Part shown: one piece after another, positions 16,111 to 24,767 of the stretch
Position numbering within the stretch: position 1 is the stretch's first letter
Layout: every line of letters starts with the position of its first letter
From: Bacillus cereus G9842
GTDB lineage: Bacteria > Bacillota > Bacilli > Bacillales > Bacillaceae_G
NCBI RefSeq assembly: GCF_000021305.1
Contig: NC_011772.1
Span: 2,828,001-2,892,000, forward strand
Direction of reading: 5' to 3'
Length of the DNA stretch: 64,000 nt
Notes under the pieces: generated by a model
Told to the model about the DNA's origin: nothing
Databases searched by the model: none
Seen by the model: the letters and a program-made list of their open reading frames with translations, nothing else
Made by a program: the position numbers and the translations under genes

Positions 16111-16593
16111 TTATTTAAAAACCTCATTTAAGTGGTCTTTATAAAATGAAATGGCACGTTCAAATTCTTTTACTTCCTCTACTTTCACGACAGTTTCAAG
16201 TAATAATTTCATCGCTGACTCGTGATCGTTTACGTTATATTTTGCTAATGATAAAAATACTTTCATCGGATCGTTCTCTGGGAATTTTTTCACCCCAGCT
16301 TCTAATACTGTAATTGCCTTTTCATATTCCCCTATACAACGGTATGTACTTCCTAGACCAATATAAGCACCGCAAAGGGATTCGCCATCAAGTCCATTTG
16401 CGATTGCCTGCTCATAATACGGAACTGCTTCTGTTTCTAGCCCCATTACATCATGTATCCACGCACACTGATACAGTACTTCTGCATCCTTTGTAAAGTT
16501 TGTTAATCCTATAAGCATCTCTTTAGACTGCGCATATTTCTTTTCGTTTCTAAGTTTAATAGCTTGCTTTAATAAATGTTCCATAGAATCCAC
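16111..16593 (-). CDS. Tetratricopeptide repeat protein
   Basis: A protein of 160 residues made of four or more TPR units: A-I-K-L-R-N-E-K-K-Y-A-Q near residue 12, E-A-V-P-Y-Y-E-Q-A-I-A-N-G, C-G-A-Y-I-G-L-G-S-T-Y-R-C-I-G-E-Y-E-K-A-I, and H-E-S-A-M-K-L-L-L. A scaffold for protein contacts, with no catalytic domain. It precedes the six-segment membrane protein by 12 bases. Confidence 0.85.
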   Translation of the reverse strand: MDSMEHLLKQAIKLRNEKKYAQSKEMLIGLTNFTKDAEVLYQCAWIHDVMGLETEAVPYYEQAIANGLDGESLCGAYIGLGSTYRCIGEYEKAITVLEAGVKKFPENDPMKVFLSLAKYNVNDHESAMKLLLETVVKVEEVKEFERAISFYKDHLNEVFK

Positions 16594-16725
16594 TCCTCAC
16601 CAATTATTCTGTGTATAGCTCTTGATTGATATACGCTTCACATTCGTGTAAAAGTAAAATTCCCACCAATTAAAGTTTCGCTTACTTATTACTATGCGGA
16701 TTCATTCTTATCTAAAAACTTAATT

Positions 16726-17424
16726 TTAAAAAGCAGTGACACGATTACATAATACCTCTAAGCTTTTGACAATTTCTTTCGCTGTTTCATCTTTCCCATT
16801 ACACAACTTCCCTTTACCATCTTGTCCAATTACATAATGCACAGCTCCGCGCGAATATAAAGAATGTGGTGAATTCGCAATCATTACATTCGCCCTTGCT
16901 TCTTTCATTCTATTTTTCGCTCTTTCAAACAGTTCTTCTTCATTTAAATCACTTTCAAGTTTAAAACCAATAAGTACTGTTTCTGGGTCCCATTCTTTTA
17001 TTTGTTTTAATACTTTTGGAGCCTTTTGAAAGTGAATAATCGGTGCAATATCACTTGAAATTTTTCCGTTCATATTAAGAACATTACCATCTTGATCACA
17101 GATCTTCTCCACAATCCAATCTGATCCAGCCGCTGCCATAATAACCGCATCAACCTTTTCATGTGTGATGATACTTTTCATTTTATCTTGTAAATCAACA
17201 ATCCCTTCAAATGGATGTAATTCTAACCCTCTATGTACATCGCTCGGTTTCTCCGCAAAATAACCGTGTAAATATATAACATGTGCCCCTTTAGCTAGAA
17301 GTTCTTCTGCGATTATCCTTCCGATTGTACCTTTAGCCATATTCGTATGCCCGCGTACTTGATCCCATTTTTCTAGACAACCACCGCTCGTAATTAATAC
17401 CTTTTTCCCTTTCATTGTAACCAT
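16726..17424 (-). CDS. CoaB-like phosphopantothenoylcysteine synthetase family protein
   Basis: A protein of 232 residues similar to the CoaB half of CoaBC: V-L-I-T-S-G-G-C-L-E-K-W-D-Q-V-R near residue 9, A-A-A-G-S-D-W, I-S-S-D-I-A-P-I-I-H-F near residue 128, and V-L-I-G-F-K-L-E-S, matching the CTP/phosphopantothenate-binding pattern (canonical T-S-G-G-T, A-V-A-D and G-F-x-x-E). It lacks the CoaC decarboxylase half and is not the housekeeping CoaBC. It starts 6 bases after the AAC(3)-like gene, so the two form an operon. Confidence 0.75.
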   Translation of the reverse strand: MVTMKGKKVLITSGGCLEKWDQVRGHTNMAKGTIGRIIAEELLAKGAHVIYLHGYFAEKPSDVHRGLELHPFEGIVDLQDKMKSIITHEKVDAVIMAAAGSDWIVEKICDQDGNVLNMNGKISSDIAPIIHFQKAPKVLKQIKEWDPETVLIGFKLESDLNEEELFERAKNRMKEARANVMIANSPHSLYSRGAVHYVIGQDGKGKLCNGKDETAKEIVKSLEVLCNRVTAF

Positions 17425-17430
17425 CCCTTA

Positions 17431-18234
17431 CTAATTTTTCTTACGAAACCATTCTGTTCCAAAGTCAACTATATCACGCTGTTTCATTAGACGACACGTT
17501 GCATTCCCTATCTTCCCATTTTTTACAGTTCCTTTTCGCTCAAACTCAACACCAATTTCAACAAACTTCTCAGATTCGTAATCCATTTCAACAAACTCTT
17601 TCCACACTCTCTCACCGTTTTCTATAATAGGTGCTCCTACTTGTATTAACTCACATGCACCAGTACGCACCTCGGATAAATGAACAGACGTATTGGAATC
17701 ATATCCAACACCAATTAATAATACGTACCCGTCTAAATCATATATTTTTCTTAATGGAGATTCTTCTCCAAAGCTCATTGATAACGAATGGTTCATTGTT
17801 ATTTCTACTGCATGTTTTCCCCATGCAGCAAAACTTCCTAACGGATGATTACTACGTACTACATTCGGATATGTACGAAAACATTCAACTATTTCACCCA
17901 TTCCCCTTGTTGGGGTTATACGTGAATCAAATGCCGGGACGTTATCTCGGATAATTTGCCACCAGTCTTCCGGTACAGGTGGTCTTGACCAATGTTTCGG
18001 ATCGGATAAATCCGAAGATTGCGTTGGCATTATTATCGTTCCTTCTTCCGTAACAACTTTCATTAATGCTTCTACTACGGCAACCGCACCACCAGATATC
18101 CACCCGATAGAACTTAGTGATGAATGAACGATAATTGTCATTCCTTTTTCGATTCCTAATGCTTTTAAATCTTTTGTTATTGTTTCGATTGTATTTGGAA
18201 ATTTTGTACTTGCTACTATATCATTCATTTTCAT
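17431..18234 (-). CDS. Aminoglycoside N(3)-acetyltransferase-like protein
   Basis: An AAC(3)/antibiotic_NAT family protein of 267 residues: V-H-S-S-L-S-S-I-G near residue 35, [35 protein letters not shown] (conserved histidine) and S-V-H-L-S-E. It would transfer an acetyl group from acetyl-CoA to position 3 of an aminoglycoside or a related amine. It closely resembles B. anthracis BA2930, which I recall has a solved structure. The start at 18234 has GGGGGA upstream; 18255 has none. Its pairing with a CoaB-like gene hints at another natural substrate. Confidence 0.85.
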   Translation of the reverse strand: MKMNDIVASTKFPNTIETITKDLKALGIEKGMTIIVHSSLSSIGWISGGAVAVVEALMKVVTEEGTIIMPTQSSDLSDPKHWSRPPVPEDWWQIIRDNVPAFDSRITPTRGMGEIVECFRTYPNVVRSNHPLGSFAAWGKHAVEITMNHSLSMSFGEESPLRKIYDLDGYVLLIGVGYDSNTSVHLSEVRTGACELIQVGAPIIENGERVWKEFVEMDYESEKFVEIGVEFERKGTVKNGKIGNATCRLMKQRDIVDFGTEWFRKKN

Positions 18235-18464
18235 ATTGGTTCCCCCACTAGCCATGTAAATTTAAACTTTTATATAAATATATTATCATATTTTTCTTAA
18301 TTTTTAACTTAATCATATTCATTACTACAAAAATATGTATATTATTATACTGAAGACTCAAAACTCTATTAAAATCGTAGATAATGATGAACGAGAGTTT
18401 TTTGAAATGAAGAAAAATGTAGATCTTATTTTTTCAGACTATACTCCATATGCATATTTTTATA

Positions 18465-18866
18465 CTATTTTTCCAAATAACAATGAAATCTTTCGATTTC
18501 CTTATATTTTTCTCCTAAACTTTTAACTCGAAAACCAATTCTTTTATAAAATTCTACCGCCCCATCGTCTGTCTCTGCTTCTATATAAGTCAATTGATAT
18601 ATTCTTACAACCTCTTTAATCATTTGCAGTGCAATTCCTTTTTGACGATAATCTGGATCCACTGCTATATGACATACTCGTGCTTTAGTTGCTCCGATTA
18701 CTTCTATACCTATACAAGCTTTTTCTTCATATTTGTACAAAGTCCCTTTATTATTTTGATAAAGTAATACTGCTTTCTTTAAGCTTATTTCATTTGGACC
18801 GACGGCATATTGTAGCACATTTAATATTGAATCTTTTTCAAGTTGTTCAACAAGTTGTAAATTCAT
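18465..18866 (-). CDS. GNAT N-acetyltransferase
   Basis: A protein of 133 residues: the acetyl-CoA pyrophosphate loop is D-P-D-Y-R-Q-K-G-I-A near residue 74 and the C-terminal motif is A-V-E-F-Y-K-R-I-G-F. A small single-domain acetyltransferase; the substrate cannot be predicted. The intergenic stretch 18256-18464 upstream of the neighbouring AAC(3)-like gene is AT-rich with no feature I can support. Confidence 0.82.
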   Translation of the reverse strand: MNLQLVEQLEKDSILNVLQYAVGPNEISLKKAVLLYQNNKGTLYKYEEKACIGIEVIGATKARVCHIAVDPDYRQKGIALQMIKEVVRIYQLTYIEAETDDGAVEFYKRIGFRVKSLGEKYKEIERFHCYLEK

Positions 18867-18922
18867 ACTTTCATCCCTTTCTACGAAAAAATACTAGCTC
18901 TTAATAAAAAGAGCTAGTCTCA

Positions 18923-19861
18923 TTACGCCGTTATTTTTTCTTCTTTTTTTACAACGACAGCTACATAACTATGAAGTATCATCCCAATAATAACGAGACT
19001 CATACCAATCCAAGATAATGATGACGGAATTGGTGCAGATAACCAGATCAGCTCTCCTACTAGCGCAAATAAAACTTCACCAGACTGCGTCGCTTCCACT
19101 GTTGCTAGTTTTTGTGGATCATCTTTCACAAGATCTGTTGCAAAGAAAAATAATACTGTCGCGATTAACCCCGAACTAACTGCTACAATAAAACATTGAA
19201 AAACTTGGCTACTTGACGGTAATCCGCCAGTTGATACTTCGTAACCAGATAATAAAAACCAAAATGGTAAACTTGCTAATGTCATACCGAGTACTCGCTG
19301 AAATACATCTAATTCCCCTTTACAAACTTGCATCATTTTTCGATTTCCAAGAGGATACGCAAATGCTGCAATAAGTACAGGAACTACACATAAAACGGTT
19401 TCACGAATACCTAATGAAGAAGCATGTTCTACTTGCATGAGAACAACACCAAATAAAATAATACCCGACATAACTAATTCCTTCATCGGAAGTTTTTTAT
19501 GTAGTGGATCCACCGCAAAAAATGGTGTTAACAAAATCCCTGCAACGATTGTAATTTGCCATGTTGATGCAACAAGCCAACCTGGTCCGAACGCTCCAGC
19601 AAAACTAAGCGGTGCATAAAAGAGACCAAATCCAACGATACTCCATACTAACCATTCTTTCGGATTGTTTTTCATATATTGAAAGAGTTGCTTTAAGTTC
19701 CCTCTATACATAACAATAAGTAATAGCATTGGAACCATAAAATAATACCGTAATGATGCACTCCAAATCCAGCTTCCACCTTCTAAGTCCATTGCCCGGT
19801 TTAAAACAAAGGTAAAGGCAAAGAAAAATGATGCCAGTATCCCTATAACAATTGCTTTCAT
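18923..19861 (-). CDS. EmrE-type multidrug/metabolite efflux transporter (DMT superfamily)
   Basis: An integral membrane protein of 312 residues with ten predicted segments, a 5+5 DMT layout. It begins I-V-I-G-I-L-A-S-F-F-F-A-F-T-F-V-L-N-R-A-M and has the E-A-T-Q-S-G-E-V-L-F-A segment in the second half, as in the large 'multidrug resistance efflux (EmrE)' Bacillus family. The substrate is unknown. Monocistronic. Confidence 0.8.
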   Translation of the reverse strand: MKAIVIGILASFFFAFTFVLNRAMDLEGGSWIWSASLRYYFMVPMLLLIVMYRGNLKQLFQYMKNNPKEWLVWSIVGFGLFYAPLSFAGAFGPGWLVASTWQITIVAGILLTPFFAVDPLHKKLPMKELVMSGIILFGVVLMQVEHASSLGIRETVLCVVPVLIAAFAYPLGNRKMMQVCKGELDVFQRVLGMTLASLPFWFLLSGYEVSTGGLPSSSQVFQCFIVAVSSGLIATVLFFFATDLVKDDPQKLATVEATQSGEVLFALVGELIWLSAPIPSSLSWIGMSLVIIGMILHSYVAVVVKKEEKITA

Positions 19862-19931
19862 TGTAAAACCCCTTGTTTAGTTTCTCCCTAATACTATACA
19901 ACAAAATAAATATAATTAAAATTCACAATCT

Positions 19932-20452
19932 TTAACTTGTATGTAATCTAGCTCTATATAATTTCCTCAATCGACTTATATGTGCTTGATGATATCGATT
20001 ATGATCTGCTATAGCCAAATTCCCCATCTTCTAGTCGCAGTTTCCCCTTTTTCATACAAAACTTCCCGCGTTAAATCAGTTTCTGTTAGTTTCATACATT
20101 CTTCATGAAACAATTTTTGCACTGCTTCATAATCTTGCATTAACTCTTGCAACGTGTATTTTCTTAAACTCGGCATTTCTCCTACTTCATTCAACATGGG
20201 ACCATATTTATTTTCAAATGTTGTTGGAACATCTTCTCCCTTGAAACGATACACCCAATGTAAATCGACAACTGCTAAATGCTGAAGTAACTGCCCAATA
20301 CTATTTTCATTATTTTCAGACCCTTTATAGGATAGTTCGTTCTCTTCAGTACCTTCTACTAACCTTTGCAATCTATTAAACGTATCAGCAACCGTCGCAT
20401 ACAAAATCGCTACTTGAAGGTCCATATTTCTTTCTAAATGGAGATCTTTCAT
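19932..20452 (-). pseudogene. DinB family protein, broken by a 1-base deletion
   Basis: The frame from 20452 reads a DinB-like protein (conserved L-L-Q-H-L-A-V-V-D-L-H-W near residue 55) but stops at 20009 after R-W-G-I-W-L. In the next frame, directly after the stop, the missing C-terminus continues: A-D-H-N-R-Y-H-Q-A-H-I-S-R-L-R and so on to a stop at 19932. One A is missing: TGGCATATAGCAGAT is expected and TGGCTATAGCAGAT is present (around 20010-20017). The lost D-H-x-x-x-H carries the last metal ligand, so the truncated 147-residue product is probably inactive. A sequencing error cannot be excluded. Confidence 0.8.
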
Positions 20453-20467
20453 GCTAAACTTCCTCTC

Positions 20468-20968
20468 TTAAAAGAACAACACCATATGTTCATCATCACT
20501 ATACACACCATTCATTTTTATAGCCCTTTTTTCAATTCCGTACGTTTTAAATCCCATTGATTCATATAATCGTTTGGCTGGTTCGTTCGTTGACACAACC
20601 CCTAAATTCAATTGTTCTAGCTTCATCTCTTTTGCTCTTTCAATTGCTTTACGTATTAAATCACGTGCAAAGCCACTTTTTCGATTTTCAGTATCTACAT
20701 ACATTGCAACGATATGCCCTTTATGCTTATATGCATCCTTTTCTTCTGTTAATAAAGTAACAACCCCAACTAAACGATTTTCATTATTAAAAGCACCAAA
20801 TGTAAAACTACTGTTAGATGAAAGATTACTAGCAACGCGTTCAAGAGGGTTTTCTTGACGTACTGCTTCTTCATAAGTCGTTACAAATGCTTCTGGGTTT
20901 ACTTGTAGTGCTTGTAAACGTAACTCCCAATATTGTTTTGCATCCGCTTTTGTAAGTAATCGAATCAT
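20468..20968 (-). CDS. GNAT N-acetyltransferase
   Basis: A protein of 166 residues: V-A-M-Y-V-D-T-E-N-R-K-S-G-F-A-R-D-L-I is motif A (acetyl-CoA loop, near residue 90) and N-E-P-A-K-R-L-Y-E-S-M-G-F is motif B. The substrate is unknown. It sits 15 bases before the frameshifted DinB gene and likely shares a transcript with it. Confidence 0.85.
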   Translation of the reverse strand: MIRLLTKADAKQYWELRLQALQVNPEAFVTTYEEAVRQENPLERVASNLSSNSSFTFGAFNNENRLVGVVTLLTEEKDAYKHKGHIVAMYVDTENRKSGFARDLIRKAIERAKEMKLEQLNLGVVSTNEPAKRLYESMGFKTYGIEKRAIKMNGVYSDDEHMVLFF

Positions 20969-21001
20969 TTTATCTTCCCCTTTTTCATTTACATAATATT
21001 T

Positions 21002-21547
21002 TTATAGGTTATTATTTTTTAATTCATACTCTTCTTTTAATATACTGTAACGATAGCGATGAATGAACTTCCCCTGTCTCAATCGATCATTTCTCATTAA
21101 CCCTTCACATACAAATCCGGCATGTTCATAACTCTTTTTAGCTTGTGTATTATCTTCATCTACACGTAACCAAATTTTCTCCAATTCAAACTGGGAAAAA
21201 CCTATATGTAACATGCTGTTTAGAGCTGCCATTCCAAATCCTTTACCCCAATAGTCTTTATTTCCAATCGCAATTCCTAGTTCTGCATTTTTATTTGTTT
21301 TATCAAAATTTTTAAGGTCTACCCATCCAATATGTATACCTTTCTCAGTAACAATTGCCCTTTGTTCATAACCATTTTTTCGGCTTATACAAGCTTCAAT
21401 CCAGTTTCTCGTATCTTCACGAGTGAACGGAGGATATTGATCTGGTACGACTAAATGCTTTGTTACATCTCTATCTAATGACCATTGATAGCGATCTTCT
21501 ACATCATCTAATGTCAATTCTCTTAATTGAACATATGGTACATTCAT
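21002..21547 (-). CDS. RimJ/RimL-type GNAT N-acetyltransferase
   Basis: A protein of 181 residues: N-V-P-Y-V-Q-L-R-E-L-T-L-D-D-V at the start, I-G-N-K-D-Y-W-G-K-G-F-G as acetyl-CoA loop (near residue 97), V-D-E-D-N-T-Q-A-K-K-S-Y-E-H-A-G-F at the end. This subfamily acetylates protein N-termini, polyamines or antibiotics. The start at 21547 has a GGGAGA ribosome site that lies inside the 3' end of the nucleotidyltransferase gene, so the two genes overlap by 44 bases. Confidence 0.83.
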   Translation of the reverse strand: MNVPYVQLRELTLDDVEDRYQWSLDRDVTKHLVVPDQYPPFTREDTRNWIEACISRKNGYEQRAIVTEKGIHIGWVDLKNFDKTNKNAELGIAIGNKDYWGKGFGMAALNSMLHIGFSQFELEKIWLRVDEDNTQAKKSYEHAGFVCEGLMRNDRLRQGKFIHRYRYSILKEEYELKNNNL

Positions 21548-22169
21548 TTTTCTCTCCCGTTTTATAAAAATGATCAAAAGCGGCTACAAATTTGTTTGCA
21601 TATTGCTCATCATACCTTCTTAGCACTCTAATGAACCATTTTGAACTCCCAAGCCACCTACCATTTACTCTTAATACATATTCATGTACTAAATCCGCTA
21701 ATAGATTAGCGATAAACAATTCTTCTTCTCTTTTCGTTGCACCAATAAAGTCATCTAAAGTATCCGTAATAAAATATCGCTTCTGCTTAATCGTTTCTTC
21801 CGTCCATTTATCTGGTCCTTTATGTAGTAAACCATTCGCTTCTTTTTTTAATTTCTCAACAATTTCCTTTTCCCCTTTTAATGCAATCCCTTCTGAAACT
21901 AATTGTGGTAACGACGGTCTCCCTCGATCACAATCCATTTTGAAAAAGGTTTTATATGTTTCAAAATTATGAACAAACACCTCAACAGGCCATCCATTAC
22001 TATAGAAAGATTCTCTATAACAAGAAGTTAAACTTTGATCGACTATTACAATATCAAGGTCAGATGTTTTCGTCGCTTCTCCTCGTGCAACGCTTCCGCC
22101 GAGTAAAGCTACATCACAATTCGGAAATTGTGATGTAATTATGTTTTGTGCTGCTTCAATTGGTTTCAT
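21504..22169 (-). CDS. Nucleotidyltransferase domain protein
   Basis: A protein of 221 residues with the minimal nucleotidyltransferase motif G-G-S-V-A-R-G-E-A-T-K-T-S-D-L-D-I-V (residues about 24-41: GS, then D-x-D metal ligands) and a third acidic strand P-V-E-V-F-V-H. It resembles aminoglycoside-type or MNT antitoxin-type transferases with a helical C-terminal domain. The last ~15 residues (N-E-C-T-I-C-S-I-K-R-I-D-I-R) are translated from sequence that in the other frame is the start of the next gene and look non-native, suggesting the natural C-terminus was lost. Confidence 0.72.
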   Translation of the reverse strand: MKPIEAAQNIITSQFPNCDVALLGGSVARGEATKTSDLDIVIVDQSLTSCYRESFYSNGWPVEVFVHNFETYKTFFKMDCDRGRPSLPQLVSEGIALKGEKEIVEKLKKEANGLLHKGPDKWTEETIKQKRYFITDTLDDFIGATKREEELFIANLLADLVHEYVLRVNGRWLGSSKWFIRVLRRYDEQYANKFVAAFDHFYKTGEKNECTICSIKRIDIR

Positions 22170-22185
22170 AACCGTTCCTCTTTTC

Positions 22186-22869
22186 TTATTTCACTTTCTT
22201 TTTTTCAGCTCTTTCTCTCGCTTTTTTTATATAGCTTTCTGCATCTGGTGTTTTACATGATGTCGCACCGTGATCAACCTCTACTTTTCCAATTTCACGC
22301 GCAATTTCAATCGTTTGTCGCTCTAAGTCTTCATTACGAATTCCTATTGCGATTAAAGCACTATTCATCGCTTCTTTTTTTCTATTTTTTTCATTATGTA
22401 TATTTTCTTTAATCTCTTCTAAGTACGGAGAGAAGAAATCATCATGTAACGCTTTATTTTTAATCGCTATATTTGCTAATAAAGACCAGCCAGCTCTTCC
22501 AATCCATTCATCATTAAACTTTGTCCACTCTTCCATTCTTTCTATTGCAATTGGCGAAGTACATATAGATGTCATAAGAACATCCATTAAACAGTAATAA
22601 TCAACATCCTGAACCCAACTATTAAGCTGTTCTGTCGTTATTTTCTTCGGATCTAAAATATAAGTTGCTAATGTCATTGCGTCCATATTTTTTGTTTCCC
22701 ACAATTCAACTGCTAAATCATGATCTTTTTTTAGCTTCTTTTTTAACAATTTTAAATTCGCAAAACTAACTCCGAATAGTGGCTCTTTCGCTCCGTGGTT
22801 TTTATACGTTTTACGATTTTGTTCTGTTCCATATTTCTCTAGTTGCTGCATTACTTCCTCAAGAAACAT
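22186..22869 (-). CDS. AlkD-like DNA alkylation repair protein
   Basis: A HEAT-repeat protein of 227 residues of the AlkC/AlkD superfamily: Y-K-N-H-G-A-K-E-P-L-F-G-V near residue 23, V-E-L-W-E-T-K-N-M-D-A-M-T-L-A near residue 54, and the D-x-W-x-x-D-like D-V-D-Y-Y-C-L-M-D. AlkD removes bulky or cationic alkyl bases without base flipping. It lies 16 bases before the nucleotidyltransferase gene, a possible operon. Confidence 0.8.
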   Translation of the reverse strand: MFLEEVMQQLEKYGTEQNRKTYKNHGAKEPLFGVSFANLKLLKKKLKKDHDLAVELWETKNMDAMTLATYILDPKKITTEQLNSWVQDVDYYCLMDVLMTSICTSPIAIERMEEWTKFNDEWIGRAGWSLLANIAIKNKALHDDFFSPYLEEIKENIHNEKNRKKEAMNSALIAIGIRNEDLERQTIEIAREIGKVEVDHGATSCKTPDAESYIKKARERAEKKKVK

Positions 22870-22999
22870 ATACCCACCTCTTTATCTTTTATGTTGACTT
22901 TATACATGTATGCACGATATATTCTACATTACTTTTTGGTTTTCCTATATTTATTTTTAAAATACGGTATGTGAAATTTCTAAACATTACACAGCCACA

Positions 23000-23042
23000 C
23001 CATCAAAAAACTGTACCAGTTAAACATACAGTTTTTTGATGG
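23000..23042. terminator. Terminator downstream of the PLP synthase gene
   Basis: A 16-bp perfect stem (CCATCAAAAAACTGTA and its complement) with an 11-base loop, T-rich on both strands. Confidence 0.85.
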
Positions 23043-23067
23043 TCCTCTCTATCATTTGGTCTATCCC

Positions 23068-24015
23068 CTATTTTTCAACTAATTTTTTTACATCTGACCA
23101 CTCTTCTATTGACCCTGCGTCCGGAAAAACTGTAACTACATTAAAATTCGCACCTTTTTCTTTCCCAATTTGTTTAGCAGCTAATAAATTCGCTGCCGCA
23201 GAAGTTCCTATTTTTATACCAGTATCTTTGTAAAAACGTGCCATTTCATACAGGGTATCTTCATATGAATAAGTCCATTGTTTTTCTATCAAATTTTCTT
23301 CCTGTTCTATGAAACGTTGTTTCCTTCCTAAGCCGAACCCACCTGATCCAGCATATTTCTTTAAATCATTTGGTGGTTGTTCCGAAGCATAAGGCAATTC
23401 AGCAGGCATTACTAAATGTAGTTCAACATTTTTTGTATAATTCTTTATTGCTGTATAGCCTCCCATTAGAGTTCCACCAGTACCAGCAGATGCTACCCAT
23501 GCATGTATTGGTTTTCCAATCATTTGTGCAATAATTTCTCGTCCTGTACCTTCAATATGACTTACTATATTTGCATTATTATAATGTTGGAATAAAAAGT
23601 ATAATTCTGGATTTTGTTTGCTAATCTCTATTGCCTTCTCAATTACTGCGTAAAACCCCTTACATTTATCAACTAAGATTACGTTAGCACCATAATATTT
23701 GAGTTTATTTAATAGAGATTGACCAGTTGCAGAACTTAACACTAACGTGCATTCAATCCCTAAACAATTACAAATACACCCAATTGACCTCGCTAAGCTT
23801 CCACCACTATACTCTAAAATATTTTGTTTTTTGTCCGCTTCTTGTAAATATTTATTAATCATTCCAAGTGCGGCCCTATCCTTAATTGATCCTGTAGGAT
23901 TATGCCATTCACATTTAGCATAGATAGAAAGGTTCTTCGTTTCTTCGCATTCTAATTTCATGAGAGGTGTATTTCCAACATGTTTAGAAAACTCTTTAAA
24001 ATGTTTTACTATCAT
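23068..24015 (-). CDS. Cysteine synthase-like PLP-dependent enzyme
   Basis: A fold-type II PLP enzyme of 315 residues: the Schiff-base lysine in T-G-S-I-K-D-R-A-A (about residue 45), the substrate loop S-G-G-S-L-A-R-S (canonical cysteine synthases have S-G-N-T-G), and the phosphate cup G-T-G-G-T-L-M-G. The altered substrate loop argues against a plain O-acetylserine sulfhydrylase; it may make cystathionine, a siderophore precursor or another beta-substituted alanine. No partner genes are adjacent. Confidence 0.78.
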   Translation of the reverse strand: MIVKHFKEFSKHVGNTPLMKLECEETKNLSIYAKCEWHNPTGSIKDRAALGMINKYLQEADKKQNILEYSGGSLARSIGCICNCLGIECTLVLSSATGQSLLNKLKYYGANVILVDKCKGFYAVIEKAIEISKQNPELYFLFQHYNNANIVSHIEGTGREIIAQMIGKPIHAWVASAGTGGTLMGGYTAIKNYTKNVELHLVMPAELPYASEQPPNDLKKYAGSGGFGLGRKQRFIEQEENLIEKQWTYSYEDTLYEMARFYKDTGIKIGTSAAANLLAAKQIGKEKGANFNVVTVFPDAGSIEEWSDVKKLVEK

Positions 24016-24114
24016 ACTTTTATACCTCCTTCATAAATTATGTTTATTACATTTGCTCTTAGCCAAAATCTTTCTACATTTTAATAACTCTCTCAATAAG
24101 ATTTTCTTATATAA

Positions 24115-24141
24115 AAATCCCTACAAACACTGTAGGGATTT
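24115..24141. terminator. Terminator of the VOC gene
   Basis: AAATCCCTACA / TGTAGGGATTT arms, 49 bases past the VOC stop codon on the minus strand. Confidence 0.75.
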
Positions 24142-24189
24142 ATGTCTAAATCATTTTGTTACACTCTATTTCATATAATAATAGTTTCT

Positions 24190-24579
24190 TTATTCAGATG
24201 CATTCATAAGCACAATTCTCCAACCATCTGGATCCTCTATTGTGGTTCCTTTCTCTATCCAATACGGGTTTTCTGGTTCCACCTCATGATAGCCCATATT
24301 ACTTAATCGATTCACTATCTTTTCAATTTCACCTTTATTAGGCATATAAAAAACTAGTAAATTATCTTTTGTCGGTGCCGGACATGGACTTCCATTAACA
24401 TGTGTAGTAAACTCCAAATGATATTCTTCATCTGGTAAACCAAACATAACCCCGTCATATCCTTCATGATTGTGAAATTCCCCTATACGTTTTAATCCTA
24501 ATCCTGTTTCATAAAAACTTATCACTTCTTCAAATCTATCTGTTGGTCTTGCAATTCTAAATTGAACCCAATTCTTCAT
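24190..24579 (-). CDS. VOC (glyoxalase/bleomycin resistance) family protein
   Basis: A protein of 129 residues with paired beta-alpha-beta-beta-beta modules: residues 1-60 (V-Q-F-R-I-A-R-P-T-D, F-Y-E-T-G-L-G-L-K-R-I-G-E-F) and 62-125 (H-L-E-F-T-T-H, T-I-E-D-P-D-G-W-R-I-V-L). H and E positions suit metal binding. The start at 24579 has AAGGAGGAG; the frame extends upstream to 24651 without a ribosome site. The substrate is unknown. Confidence 0.82.
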   Translation of the reverse strand: MKNWVQFRIARPTDRFEEVISFYETGLGLKRIGEFHNHEGYDGVMFGLPDEEYHLEFTTHVNGSPCPAPTKDNLLVFYMPNKGEIEKIVNRLSNMGYHEVEPENPYWIEKGTTIEDPDGWRIVLMNASE

Positions 24580-24767
24580 GCAAATCTCCTCCTTTTCATT
24601 TTCCAAAGCTTTATAGTAATTAGTATAGGTTACATATATTCCCTTTAACATCCCTCATTAGTGTGAGCTTCCTAAGTTGAAAGACCTATAAGTTAATAAA
24701 CAATAGGACTTTCGTATAAAATTCATATAAAATTAGTTATATAAATGTAGAGATGAAATACAAGCTA

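Noticed and set aside
18335..18526. Plus-strand ORF of 63 codons between the AAC(3)-like and GNAT genes
   Set aside because: No ribosome site, overlaps the 3' end of the GNAT gene, and composition is AT-driven.
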